Assembly (NCBI GenBank): GCA_021158125.1
Contig: JAGGVF010000004.1
Location: forward strand, 32,169 to 96,168
DNA from: Candidatus Bathyarchaeota archaeon
GTDB taxonomy: Archaea > Thermoproteota > Bathyarchaeia > Bathyarchaeales > WUQV01
Direction: 5' to 3'
Length of the DNA stretch: 64,000 bases
Under the pieces are notes generated by a model. The model was not told the origin of the DNA and did no database searches. It worked only from the letters and a program-made list of their open reading frames with translations. The position numbers were made by a program, and so were the translations under genes. Of this stretch, positions 34,583 through 43,082 are shown one piece after another; position 1 is the first letter of the stretch, and each line of letters opens with the position of its first letter.

Positions 34583-35530
34583 ATGGTGGAGTTTGGGGCA
34601 TATTTACCACAGATCGATGTTGATTATGATGTTTTGAAAAGGGTGGCCTTTGAATGTGAGAGTTACGGTTTTCATTCTGTTTGGTTGACAGACCACATGT
34701 TACCCTTCCATGGTTCATTGCGAAGGTCGTATTTTGAATGTTGGACTACTCTTTCCGCGTTGGCAGAGGCAACAAAAAATCTGAGACTTGGAACTCTAGT
34801 GCTTTGTAACTTGTTCAGATATCCTTCAGTTCTAGCCAAGATGGCTGCAACCTTAGACGTTATTAGCGGTGGAAGGCTTGAACTTGGCATAGGCGCCGGA
34901 TGGCTAAAACCCGAGTTTGATGCATATGGTATACCTTTTCCGAAAGCTTCTGTTCGAATAGCTATGCTTCGCGAAGCCTTAGAAGTTATGAAAAGAATGT
35001 GGTTAGAAAATGAGCCGGTTTTCCACGGTAGATATTACAGCATAAATGGGGCAGTATGCAACCCTAAACCCCTGCAAAAGCCTCATCCACCAATATGGAT
35101 AGGCACACTCATCGGAGGCAGACTTATGTCTGAAACCATAGTGAAATATGCTGACGGGTGGGTTATCGGAAGTCTATATCTACCGTCACCTGAAGAATAT
35201 AAACAAAAAGTAGAAAATCTCAAATTTCACTTTTCAAATGCTGGAAGGAAATTTGAAAGCTTGAAGAAAGCTTTGGGAATAGGCTGTCTTTTAGCTGAAA
35301 ATAAAGCGAAACTAAACGAAAAAATTGGAAAATTTAAACCAGTAAAAGTTTCAGTTGGCAAGTATCAGAAAACTCAAGAACTGATATGTGCAACTCCAGA
35401 TGAATGTATAAAAACGCTTGAAAAATATGTTGATGTGGGTGTTGACCTTTTCGTAATGAACTTTCCGGACGTGACTACACTTGAGCCTGTAAAGCTCTTC
35501 GGAGAACAAGTTATTCCATCCTTTAAGTAA
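34583..35530 (+). CDS. Luciferase-like (LLM class) flavin- or F420-dependent oxidoreductase
   Basis: 315-residue TIM-barrel oxidoreductase. FGAYLPQIDVDYDVLKRVAF starts the fold, then FHSVWLTDHMLPFHG, LSALAEATKNLRLGTLVLCN, FRYPSVLAKMAATLDVISGG and LGIGAGWLKPEFDAYGIPF. This subgroup includes F420-dependent enzymes of the TIGR03619 kind. Substrate unknown. The ATG start follows a weak signal. It is downstream of the rubredoxin gene on the same strand but separated by 89 bp. Confidence 0.9.
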   Translation: MVEFGAYLPQIDVDYDVLKRVAFECESYGFHSVWLTDHMLPFHGSLRRSYFECWTTLSALAEATKNLRLGTLVLCNLFRYPSVLAKMAATLDVISGGRLELGIGAGWLKPEFDAYGIPFPKASVRIAMLREALEVMKRMWLENEPVFHGRYYSINGAVCNPKPLQKPHPPIWIGTLIGGRLMSETIVKYADGWVIGSLYLPSPEEYKQKVENLKFHFSNAGRKFESLKKALGIGCLLAENKAKLNEKIGKFKPVKVSVGKYQKTQELICATPDECIKTLEKYVDVGVDLFVMNFPDVTTLEPVKLFGEQVIPSFK

Positions 35531-35615
35531 CTAATGTTCAACCGTATCCTTAGAAAGTGATTGTTGTGTGAGAAGTTTTATACATGTTCCATTAAGCCTT
35601 TATTTTGTGGTCTAG

Positions 35616-36065
35616 ATGTCGGAGCCTTCTGATTTAGCCGTTATTGAGTCTAACTTGAAGGGTAAAACTCTCCTTGTTTACTGGTATTTGCTGCGTTGTC
35701 CAAAGTTTAAGGCTGGCGTTCGGGAGATTCAACGTGCTTTAAGCTTTTCCAGTCCAAGTATTGCTGTTCACCATTTAAATAAACTTCAGGATTTGGGGCT
35801 TGTAAAAAAGACTAGGACTGGAGAGTACGTTCTAGTTCAGGAAGTTAAAGTTGGCATTTTAAGGTTCTTCACGAGGCTTGGCCGCTTTCTTATTCCCCGA
35901 TACTTGTTCTACTCTGTGTTTTTCACTACAATGCTCGTCATGTACGTTCTCTTTTATGTTCAAACAGCATGCATCCATAATTTATTCGCATTGATTTTTG
36001 GGGGTTTAGCCAGCCTCATTTTATGGATTGAGACTATTAGAATTATGAGGGAGAAGCCGTTCTAA
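35616..36065 (+). CDS. Winged-helix regulator with two C-terminal membrane segments
   Basis: 149 residues. Residues 1-80 form a winged helix (KTLLVYWYLLRCPKFKAGVR, REIQRALSFSSPSIAVHHLN, LGLVKKTRTGEYVLVQEV). Two membrane segments follow (IPRYLFYSVFFTTMLVMYVL, CIHNLFALIFGGLASLILWI). This is the same design as the regulator at 22.9 kb but smaller. It heads a run of three genes with two further membrane proteins and probably regulates them. Confidence 0.8.
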   Translation: MSEPSDLAVIESNLKGKTLLVYWYLLRCPKFKAGVREIQRALSFSSPSIAVHHLNKLQDLGLVKKTRTGEYVLVQEVKVGILRFFTRLGRFLIPRYLFYSVFFTTMLVMYVLFYVQTACIHNLFALIFGGLASLILWIETIRIMREKPF

Positions 36066-36111
36066 AGTGTAGAACTAAATGTATTAAAACTCTAAGTGTA
36101 GATGGTGGAAG

Positions 36112-36378
36112 ATGAAGAGAAAACTCCTCTATGTTGCGAGTGCAGTTGTGTTGGGCATCTTAGTAGTAACTTTACCCCGTATTTTATATCCAACCATGCA
36201 AGGCGAAGAGAATATTATGAGATTACATGGCGAAGAACTTCCTGAAGGTGAAGAGTTTAATTACAGAGCTGCGTTGGAGGAAACTTTTTGTGAAAATATT
36301 GTTCAAATATCAATGATTTTTTCAGTTTCAGCTGTTTTAGGAATTATTTTATGGTTTTACATGAAAAGAACAATATAA
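36112..36378 (+). CDS. Small membrane protein, two transmembrane segments
   Basis: 88 residues. An N-terminal hydrophobic segment (LLYVASAVVLGILVVTLPRI) and a C-terminal one (QISMIFSVSAVLGIILWFYM) flank about 35 acidic residues that should face outside. GGTGGAAG precedes the ATG. It lies between the membrane-bound regulator and a larger membrane protein. Function unknown. Confidence 0.7.
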   Translation: MKRKLLYVASAVVLGILVVTLPRILYPTMQGEENIMRLHGEELPEGEEFNYRAALEETFCENIVQISMIFSVSAVLGIILWFYMKRTI

Positions 36379-36463
36379 TTGGTGGTTGTTCCATTTTTAG
36401 AACGGTTTGTTCTAAAACGTAACATTATATGGTTTTACACCTTGCAATATTCTGGTGAAGCCG

Positions 36464-37177
36464 ATGAAGAGAAAAATGAAGATAGAATTATCTTTAGCTC
36501 TAATAATAGGTTTAACGTTGTCGATTTTCACGATTTACATCAACCAGCCGAGGTATATGGGAAACCTTTATCCTATAACTCTTAAATCAACTTCCTACTC
36601 GAAGAATTTGCATCACTACGGTTCAAGCGAAACAGTACAGATTATAAAAGAAAACATTCATGGAAAATTGAGAAAGGGCTCTTTTGAAACAGTTGTGGAA
36701 GAACTGAGAAACATAACTACCTATTATTGCGGAAGAATACCGTATTTAAGCATGATTTATGAAAATGAACTTTGGAAAGGAACTTTAAAGTGCAAAGTTC
36801 CAACCGAAAATGTGACCCCCTTCACTTTTGATGTTAGGCAACTGATAAACCGCCACGGAAAAGTCATTTACATTACCATAACCGTGACAGAAATGGAAAT
36901 AAACCAGACTGGACAGCCGGAAGAGCCCCTTTCAGAAATAAACATAAGTTTAGAAGAGTATATTGAGGGAGAATCTTCAATTGTGAACCAAATTGGGATG
37001 GTTGTTCCGTGGCTGGTTAACAGCCTAGTCTGGATAGCTCAAGGCCTAATTATTGGTGTGCCCCTCTGCTTCGCTTCCCTTGGAGTAGTTCTCATAATTA
37101 GCAGAGGAATAATTCCAGCTTGGAGAAACAGCTTAAAGGGCATAAGAAAATCTGAAAAGTCTACTGCTGCTGTTTAG
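36464..37177 (+). CDS. Membrane protein with large extracytoplasmic loop, unknown function
   Basis: About 237 residues. An N-terminal membrane segment (IELSLALIIGLTLSIFTIYI) and a C-terminal one (MVVPWLVNSLVWIAQGLIIG, VPLCFASLGVVLII) flank an outside domain of about 150 residues that contains two Cys (YYCGR, LKCKV) which may form a disulfide. The ATG 36464 lies 6 nt after GGTG; a GTG at 36455 is the alternative. The last 17 bp overlap the convergent trmI. Family not recognised. Confidence 0.75.
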   Translation: MKRKMKIELSLALIIGLTLSIFTIYINQPRYMGNLYPITLKSTSYSKNLHHYGSSETVQIIKENIHGKLRKGSFETVVEELRNITTYYCGRIPYLSMIYENELWKGTLKCKVPTENVTPFTFDVRQLINRHGKVIYITITVTEMEINQTGQPEEPLSEINISLEEYIEGESSIVNQIGMVVPWLVNSLVWIAQGLIIGVPLCFASLGVVLIISRGIIPAWRNSLKGIRKSEKSTAAV

Positions 37178-37943
37178 AAGCCTTACGTGCAAAAGTGATG
37201 TAGCCTGTATGTCCAGTCATAAGGGTTTGAGGCCTAGTTTTCCCCCTTTGAATTTGCATTCCACGTAGGAGGCACTCAAATGTTTCAATCCCAACGAAAC
37301 CGTTCTCTTTTAGGGCTTCAACCGTTTTTACCACCTGGTCTATTGTGGGACTGAAGCTAACAAAGCTTCCGCTGGATTTTAGGGATGTGTAAGCATGTGG
37401 AACAACAAGCCAAGGGGTAGCCAAATCCAAAACAACGGCGTCTACTTCATGTTCTTCAATGCCTTGAGTAATATCAGCAACTTTTATTTCAACGAAATCG
37501 TCCAATCCGGCCCTAGCAATGTTTTTCTTTGCAGCTTCAACGAATTCTTCTCTAATTTCATAACTGTAAATTTTACCGGTTGGCCTAACATAGTAGGCGA
37601 GCGCCGAGGTTAAGGCGCCAGTTCCAGTTCCAGCCTCCACAACTCGGCTTCCAGGGCCAATTCCGCTGAAAAGTATAATTAATGCCATGTCCTTCGGGTA
37701 GATTATTTGGGTTTTCCTAAAAGACTTGAATATGTAGTCGCGGATTAAGGGCTTAAGCGCCGCAAACTTTGCGCCTATGTTACTTTCTATCCATACGCCA
37801 TATTCTTTGCCTATTAAGTCGTCGAGGTTAACGTATCCTTTGTGGGTGTGAAAAGTTTTGTCCTTTTCAACCTTGACTAAATATGTTTTCTTAGGGGTTA
37901 GAAAGAGTAGCACATAGTCTCCTTCGCGAATTTTTTCAGACAA
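37161..37943 (-). CDS. trmI: tRNA (adenine-N1)-methyltransferase TrmI
   Basis: 260 residues. SAM-dependent Rossmann methyltransferase that makes m1A57/58 in the T-loop of tRNA. The N-terminal beta domain (REGDYVLLFLTPKKTYLVKV) is followed by the SAM site GPGSRVVEAGTGTGALTSAL, IYSYEIREEFVEAAKKNI and DAVVLDLATPW, and a C-terminal RPQTLMTGHTGYITFARK. Homologous to Pyrococcus and Thermus TrmI. TTG start. Tail-to-tail overlap with the membrane protein. Confidence 0.95.
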   Translation of the reverse strand: MSEKIREGDYVLLFLTPKKTYLVKVEKDKTFHTHKGYVNLDDLIGKEYGVWIESNIGAKFAALKPLIRDYIFKSFRKTQIIYPKDMALIILFSGIGPGSRVVEAGTGTGALTSALAYYVRPTGKIYSYEIREEFVEAAKKNIARAGLDDFVEIKVADITQGIEEHEVDAVVLDLATPWLVVPHAYTSLKSSGSFVSFSPTIDQVVKTVEALKENGFVGIETFECLLRGMQIQRGKTRPQTLMTGHTGYITFARKASKQQQ

Positions 37944-38003
37944 GTTTCCTACCCAGTTATTCTAGGAGTTTTCAAAAATAAATAGGATTTGTGAAATTCT
38001 GGT

Positions 38004-39482
38004 TTATGGCGTATATTTGAATGGGTGTTTTGCTCTGTCCTTGTTTTCTGTTACTTCGTCTACGTTGGGTCGGGCTTCCATGGCTTTTCTTATTGCATGT
38101 CTCATGGCCTTATAATTGTTGATGTAAACTCTGTGGCGGTTTACGGCGGCTGGATGGACAAACACGTTTGCAATTATTATGAGTTCTTCAGCAAGTTCTT
38201 TCGGAATGGTTCCGTCTGCTACGCTGTCTGCCACAGCCTTGGCAACCGCAGCTTGAGCCGGCCCATAAACCATGCTTGCTTGACGCATACTCTTAATCGT
38301 AACTGTTGGAACTATGAGAGTTACTGGCTTCACAGTTAAGTTTGGCTCCAAAATTGCGAGTAAAGGCTCATGTCCAGGCGTAGGAGCAGCCTTTGCCTTG
38401 GCGTAGGCTTCGCCAACTGGGCCGTCTTTCTTGCCGATAACGAGGTCTATATGCGCAACTTCTGGTTCTTCGCCAGCCAACGCCTCTCCAACTCGTAGTT
38501 TGAAGTCTCTAATTACTTCCGGAGTAATGCCCACCGCTGTAAATCGCTCCTCCAAAACTTTCCCTTCATATTCTATTTTGATTGGTTTAGGCTTAATTTT
38601 TCCAAATTTTTCTAGTTCTAAGCGTAATTCTTCCCTGTTTTCATAGCTTAGTTCCCCTCCAACGCTTAAGGGCAATCTTACCGGGCCTACCTTTACGCCC
38701 ATCATGTTCAAGGCCTCCTTTGTGCCTACGGCTCCGCTTCCAGTTATTATTCTAGCTATTTTCTGTACTTTGTACTGAATTTCTCTTGCTTTTTCTATTT
38801 CTCCATTTTTGAAGGCTTTGTAAAGTTGAATCCAGATGTCTCCCATGAAGTTGGCGCTTGCAAGGATTGCTCCTGAAGCTCCAGCTGCTAAGGCTGGTAG
38901 GACTATTTCGTCGCATCCGCACATAACGTTTATTTTGTCTCTGACTTTCTCTAAAACTGCTAGAATATACTTTATTTCGCAGCTGCTGTCCTTTAAGCCA
39001 ACAATGTTTGGTATTTCAGCTAAGTCTTCGACCATCTGCCAAGTAAGCCAAACTCCTGTGCATTGTGGAATGTTATACATTATTATTGGGAAGTCGACGT
39101 TAGTTGCAATAGTGTAATAGTGCTGGTATATTCCCCTATTCGTTGGTTTCAGATAGAATGGAGTCACGATTAGAGCTGCGTCAGCACCTACATCTTTGGC
39201 GTATTTAACCATTTCTAGGGCTTCATTTGTTCCAGTAGCGCCAGTTCCAGCTACAACTGGCACTTTTCCGTTTGCTTCGTCAACAACAACCTTAATAACG
39301 CGTTTTCTTTCATCCAATGTTAAATTTACAAATTCACCAGTGGTTCCACATGGCACAAGCCCATTTACACCAAGTTCAATACAGTAGTTGACTAAACTGC
39401 GAAGTCTCCCTTCGTCAACTTGTTTCCCATCATCAGTGAAAGGCGTAACAAGTGCTGGGTATATTCCTTCCGGCTTAAACAT
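38004..39482 (-). CDS. Bifunctional fusion: dihydrodipicolinate-synthase-family aldolase plus formaldehyde-activating enzyme (Fae)
   Basis: 492 residues. Domain 1 (about 1-295) is a DapA/N-acetylneuraminate-lyase-type Schiff-base aldolase: GTTGE at 46-50, Tyr136 in MYNIP and the catalytic Lys164 in VGLKDSS. Domain 2 (about 326-492) is Fae: VGEALAGEEPEVAHIDLVIG with the catalytic His344, then LLAILEPNLTVKPVTLIVPT, GPAQAAVAKAVADSVADG, VFVHPAAVNRHRVY and NYKAMRHAIRKAME. Fae joins formaldehyde to tetrahydromethanopterin. A known archaeal fusion joins Fae to hexulose-phosphate synthase; I know of no DapA-Fae fusion. The enzyme may release formaldehyde from a 4-carbon hydroxy-oxo acid and pass it to the C1 carrier. 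A conserved partner gene lies 60 bp upstream. Confidence 0.92.
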   Translation of the reverse strand: MFKPEGIYPALVTPFTDDGKQVDEGRLRSLVNYCIELGVNGLVPCGTTGEFVNLTLDERKRVIKVVVDEANGKVPVVAGTGATGTNEALEMVKYAKDVGADAALIVTPFYLKPTNRGIYQHYYTIATNVDFPIIMYNIPQCTGVWLTWQMVEDLAEIPNIVGLKDSSCEIKYILAVLEKVRDKINVMCGCDEIVLPALAAGASGAILASANFMGDIWIQLYKAFKNGEIEKAREIQYKVQKIARIITGSGAVGTKEALNMMGVKVGPVRLPLSVGGELSYENREELRLELEKFGKIKPKPIKIEYEGKVLEERFTAVGITPEVIRDFKLRVGEALAGEEPEVAHIDLVIGKKDGPVGEAYAKAKAAPTPGHEPLLAILEPNLTVKPVTLIVPTVTIKSMRQASMVYGPAQAAVAKAVADSVADGTIPKELAEELIIIANVFVHPAAVNRHRVYINNYKAMRHAIRKAMEARPNVDEVTENKDRAKHPFKYTP

Positions 39483-39542
39483 AGTTTATCTCTCCATTAC
39501 AATATATGCTGTTGAAGATTTAAGTTAATGGATAAAAAGAGG

Positions 39543-40475
39543 TTAGGGTTTCGGTATAGCCAAATCTGAGGCACCTACTTTGGAAAGCTTTGCTTCTGGA
39601 TAGTGTCTCTCAATTAGCGATATTATCACTTCAGCTTGTTTCACCTTTTCCCTAGCCATAAACGCTAAGATTTCTGGGTTTACCCAAGGCTTGTAGAGGT
39701 TGGCGACGTTTGCTCCCGGCTCTATTTTGAAGTAGCAGGGCGCAACTACGCGGGTGAGTTCAGGTGCCTCCCAGAAGCGATTAAATCCTCCGTGGGAGTC
39801 AAATAGGTATATGTGTATGTCTATTGGGATGTTAACGGCTTTTCTTATAGCTGCAAGCATTGGAAGTGGAAGGTCGGCAACTGGGTTAAACGTGTTGGCA
39901 CCGAGCATTTCAAGCACTTTCGCACCAGCGGGATTGGCATGGCCAGCGTAAATGGAAACTTTAAACACCACATCGCTTGGAATGCCCCCATTTTTCCTCA
40001 TTTCGTTTAGAAGCCAGAGAACTCCCTCATCCATCAGTAGGAAACCTCTGAAGCCAAACTCTATGGCACGCATTATGTCGCCAATAAGGTAAGAGACGTT
40101 GTCCATTCCTCTTATTCGCATTCCGGAAAGCATACCCTCCGGAGTTCTTACTTGGCCGCCTAAGTCCCATAAGGTTCGCGGTCCAGGTGTAACTATTACC
40201 TCAAGTTTTGCGTCTCTGGCCAGCTCTGCAAATCTTTCAAGTTCGTCGTCCGTAAGCAATGTTGACCCCATAACCATCGAAATTAGCCTATGAACGGGAA
40301 CGTCGCGTTTTTCCATTTCGTCGATGAGTGCTTCTAGAACTTCTGGCCTTTCAACTCCTGAAATTTCTATTCTATAATGGCAGCCGTCTGGAAAACGTTT
40401 CTCAGAGGTCGGTAGTTCGTAGAGGTCTCTGCCGGGCAAACCGTACTTCTCAATTTTACTCCAAACTTCCTTCAA
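39543..40475 (-). CDS. Conserved protein, TIM-barrel-like (distantly U32-peptidase-like), partner of the aldolase-Fae gene
   Basis: 310 residues. Alternating beta and alpha segments resembling a TIM barrel: CHYRIEISGVERPEVLEALI, PVHRLISMVMGSTLL, KLEVIVTPGPRTLWD, NVSYLIGDIMRAIEFGFRGF, VVFKVSIYAGHANPAGAKV, IPIDIHIYLFDSHGGF, FKIEPGANVANLYK. The pattern GIRGM-D and the barrel-end FKIEPG resemble U32-type proteins, but the catalytic features are not clear. It lies 60 bp upstream of the aldolase-Fae gene on the same strand, so the two are probably cotranscribed and act in one pathway. Confidence 0.7.
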   Translation of the reverse strand: MKEVWSKIEKYGLPGRDLYELPTSEKRFPDGCHYRIEISGVERPEVLEALIDEMEKRDVPVHRLISMVMGSTLLTDDELERFAELARDAKLEVIVTPGPRTLWDLGGQVRTPEGMLSGMRIRGMDNVSYLIGDIMRAIEFGFRGFLLMDEGVLWLLNEMRKNGGIPSDVVFKVSIYAGHANPAGAKVLEMLGANTFNPVADLPLPMLAAIRKAVNIPIDIHIYLFDSHGGFNRFWEAPELTRVVAPCYFKIEPGANVANLYKPWVNPEILAFMAREKVKQAEVIISLIERHYPEAKLSKVGASDLAIPKP

Positions 40476-40555
40476 ACATTCTCCTCTCCTAAAGCTAGTT
40501 TCTACTCTATTTTATTTTAGGAATTATAAGCTTTGACCAAAATAAAGTGGGGAAG

Positions 40556-41275
40556 CTACCAGACTTCGCTTGGTCTGCGCTTGAACAAGTAGAATGTAGT
40601 TATAACGAAGAATACTGTTGTAATACCGAAAATCACGGCTAACTGACGAGTAGTTCCAACTTCTCCTCGAAGTTTGCCTAACTCTTCCGTGTAGGTGGCG
40701 TTTAACCTCTCGTATTCTCCCTTCCAGTAGTCCCGTTCAGTTTTAGTTGCGTTAAGCTCTTTTTCTAGTTGTTCTGCAATCTCTCGCCAAGGATCAGCAA
40801 TTACAGCGACAACAAATCCGGAAGCATAAGTAACTGGGTAGGGTTCACCCGTTCTAATGTTCCAGGTACAGTTTATTCTTCCTTCGACAATTCTGGATGC
40901 ATTCGATGGAACATCGACGTTGAAAGTGAATCTTTGTTCATTTTCCTCTACGAGTTCAGGGATTGTCTGAACCGATATTTTCTCAAAGCTAAACTCTGTG
41001 TCGTTTGAAAATGTAATTAGTTCTAGGGAAAATTTAATGTCCGATAGATTCTTGTCAGCGTGGAAAATAAGTGTTAAATTGAAGCTTTCGCTTGCATTAA
41101 CGTACTGAGGGGCTTCTGCTGAAACTCCTAAGCATGCTGTGTGAAAAACATTTATCCGCCGAATTTCGCTTTGCTCCGCTAAAGCATACTTGACTACAGT
41201 CGCATTTATGATTAATAATGTAAGAATTAAAGTTGTACAAACAACAAGCATTTTCCTAGTTAGCAACATTTTCAC
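40556..41275 (-). CDS. Secreted or membrane-anchored protein with coiled coil and C-terminal TM
   Basis: 239 residues. N-terminal signal-like segment (MLVVCTTLILTLLIINATVV), an extracellular beta-rich domain with NAS and NCT glycosylation sites (FNLTLIFHADKNLSDIKFSL), a coiled coil near 167-200 (REIAEQLEKELNATKTERDY) and a C-terminal membrane segment (LAVIFGITTVFFVITTFYLF) before KRRPSEVW. The design is that of a surface protein anchored by its C-terminus. No family recognised. Confidence 0.75.
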   Translation of the reverse strand: MKMLLTRKMLVVCTTLILTLLIINATVVKYALAEQSEIRRINVFHTACLGVSAEAPQYVNASESFNLTLIFHADKNLSDIKFSLELITFSNDTEFSFEKISVQTIPELVEENEQRFTFNVDVPSNASRIVEGRINCTWNIRTGEPYPVTYASGFVVAVIADPWREIAEQLEKELNATKTERDYWKGEYERLNATYTEELGKLRGEVGTTRQLAVIFGITTVFFVITTFYLFKRRPSEVW

Positions 41276-41386
41276 CTTCCAGAACCCCGTTTTAAAAAGA
41301 ATTAGTATTTAACACTAATTTTACTTCAATTTTTATATTTTGTAAAACGAAAATGCCAGTTTTTAGGAAGGAATTTAAAATTTTGA

Positions 41387-41626
41387 TTATTTTACTGAGC
41401 GTAAGAACCATCTGTAAATGTAGAAGAAGTAAATAAGGCCGAAGAACGTTAGGACTATTTCTATCGAAAGAATAATCATGTTTCTTTCAACAGCCATGAA
41501 GTATCCCTGTCGGAGAATGTCCATGAAAACCAGTATTTGAAGGAATATAGCCGCACCTATACAGCTGAATCCTAAACTGTGTAACACTTGACGCAAACGT
41601 CTACTTTTTAGCGGTTTTTTCTCCAA
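41387..41626 (-). CDS. Small membrane protein, two transmembrane segments
   Basis: 79 residues. SCIGAAIFLQILVFMDILRQ and MIILSIEIVLTFFGLIYFFY are membrane segments, joined by a short loop and flanked by basic termini (KPLKSRRLRQV, RWFLRSVK). No signal or motif that names a family. It stands alone between the secreted protein and the nuclease gene. Confidence 0.65.
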   Translation of the reverse strand: MEKKPLKSRRLRQVLHSLGFSCIGAAIFLQILVFMDILRQGYFMAVERNMIILSIEIVLTFFGLIYFFYIYRWFLRSVK

Positions 41627-41736
41627 TTCTAATCATAATCAAAATAAAATTTCATTTAACTTATAGGTTGTGTATTTTCATCCAAAATAACCCATAAATA
41701 TTCCTTTTTCATATTTTGAATTGGTTTTTGAAAGTT

Positions 41737-43080
41737 TTATTTCAAATAGTATTTGCGTTCTTTCTCAACAGTAACAACCTTTGCGGAGAGGTCTCCCATA
41801 AACTTCTTGAAAAGTTCTTGATGTTCAGTGTGAATTGGGAACACGAACTTCGGACTGATTTTTTCAACCATGCTTTTCAGTTGAAGGGGCATTATGTGGC
41901 CAGATACATGAACATGATATTGCGGTAAGCCATAATGTTCAAGCCAGTTCTTTAAGCGTTCAAAGTCTATTTCCATTTCTTCGTTGAACGGTTCAGAAGC
42001 CGAAAGAATGTAGCAACTGCCCGGTGGAGGCTCAATTTCAGTTAATTCTTCAAAATCGTAAAATGAGAGTACAAGCACGTATTTGTGCCCTTTTTTCTTA
42101 ACATCCTCAGAACTAATGATTTTTTCACCATATATTTCTTGAAGCTCTTTTTCCCAACTGTAATATCTTCTCTTTTTACAGAAAATAACTATGTTTTCAT
42201 CAATTAATCTTGGAATTTTTAATTTTTTATCCTTTTCCAATTCCTTTAGAAGATATGCTTGCTTAGGTGAAATAGCTAAAGTTCTTCCATTCTTTTTGGC
42301 CGCGTTATAGAAGGAACGGAGTCTGTCAACATCTGCTCGGGCAAAATCTGCTAGAACTAGACCTGAGGACCACCTAATAATTTCTGTAAGTTTCCTTTCA
42401 ACTTCCCTTTCTGAAGAAACATGTGCACCAGTTAAGTTTGTTGCTTCAGTTATAAGTGCGACTGGTTGAGCTTCAGCAGCTTTTTCAACGAAGTCTAAGG
42501 TCATTTTAGATTTGGCTCCATGCATCCTGAAGTCTCCAGTGTAAACAACGGCGCCAGATGATGTATGAACTACGAATCCATAGGCACCGGGAACTGAATG
42601 GTCAACGTGAACCGGTTCGATTTCTATTGAACCAATTTTTATTGGACGCTGCCCAGTCCTAAAATTTCGGAATTCCAAATCTTCTATTCTAAACTCTAAA
42701 TCTTTCCGGCGGGTTTTACTTATTGCCCTAAGTATGATCTCTGTTGTTTCTCCGCAGTATACTGGTATAGACCTTTTTATGAAGGATATGTATGCTGAAT
42801 GATCAAAGTGGGAGTGGGAAATGAAAATGGCGTCTACGCCTTTTTCTTCACCTTTTTCTTCTTCGTATATGCCACTTATCTTCGGGAGAATTCCTAGTTT
42901 CTTCAGGCTTTCTAGGCTTCTTGGAGACATGGTTACTCCGGAATAGTATTTGCGTCTTAAACTGTAGGACATGCCGAAATCGAGGAAAATTTTTGCGTCT
43001 CTATCCTTAAGCAGTATTTTGTTTCCACCTACTTCGTCTACTCCACCGTAAAAGGCTAAGTAGGTTTCCGCCTTAACCAT
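41737..43080 (-). CDS. Metallo-beta-lactamase / beta-CASP ribonuclease, RNase J-like
   Basis: 447 residues. MBL motifs IFLDFGMSYS, FISHSHFDHSAYI (H-x-H-x-D-H), PVHVDHSVPGAYGF and VVYTGDFRMHG, followed by beta-CASP-like elements ALITEATNLTG, LVLADFARADVDRLRSFYNA, CYILSASEPFNEE, VHVSGHI and FPIHTEH. Likely a 5'-end-directed archaeal ribonuclease distinct from FttA, which is also encoded here. Its partner on the same strand, 2 bp upstream, is a nucleotidyltransferase-kinase protein, so the two are coupled. Confidence 0.88.
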   Translation of the reverse strand: MVKAETYLAFYGGVDEVGGNKILLKDRDAKIFLDFGMSYSLRRKYYSGVTMSPRSLESLKKLGILPKISGIYEEEKGEEKGVDAIFISHSHFDHSAYISFIKRSIPVYCGETTEIILRAISKTRRKDLEFRIEDLEFRNFRTGQRPIKIGSIEIEPVHVDHSVPGAYGFVVHTSSGAVVYTGDFRMHGAKSKMTLDFVEKAAEAQPVALITEATNLTGAHVSSEREVERKLTEIIRWSSGLVLADFARADVDRLRSFYNAAKKNGRTLAISPKQAYLLKELEKDKKLKIPRLIDENIVIFCKKRRYYSWEKELQEIYGEKIISSEDVKKKGHKYVLVLSFYDFEELTEIEPPPGSCYILSASEPFNEEMEIDFERLKNWLEHYGLPQYHVHVSGHIMPLQLKSMVEKISPKFVFPIHTEHQELFKKFMGDLSAKVVTVEKERKYYLK

Positions 43081-43082
43081 GG

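Noticed and set aside
36379..36585. Plus-strand frame of 68 codons in front of the 237-residue membrane protein
   Set aside because: Overlaps that gene out of frame, starts without a good ribosome signal, and lacks a coherent pattern.
38004..39482. Two separate genes read as one because of a missing stop
   Set aside because: The frame is continuous with a natural linker (about residues 296-325), and no ribosome-binding site or stop separates the domains.
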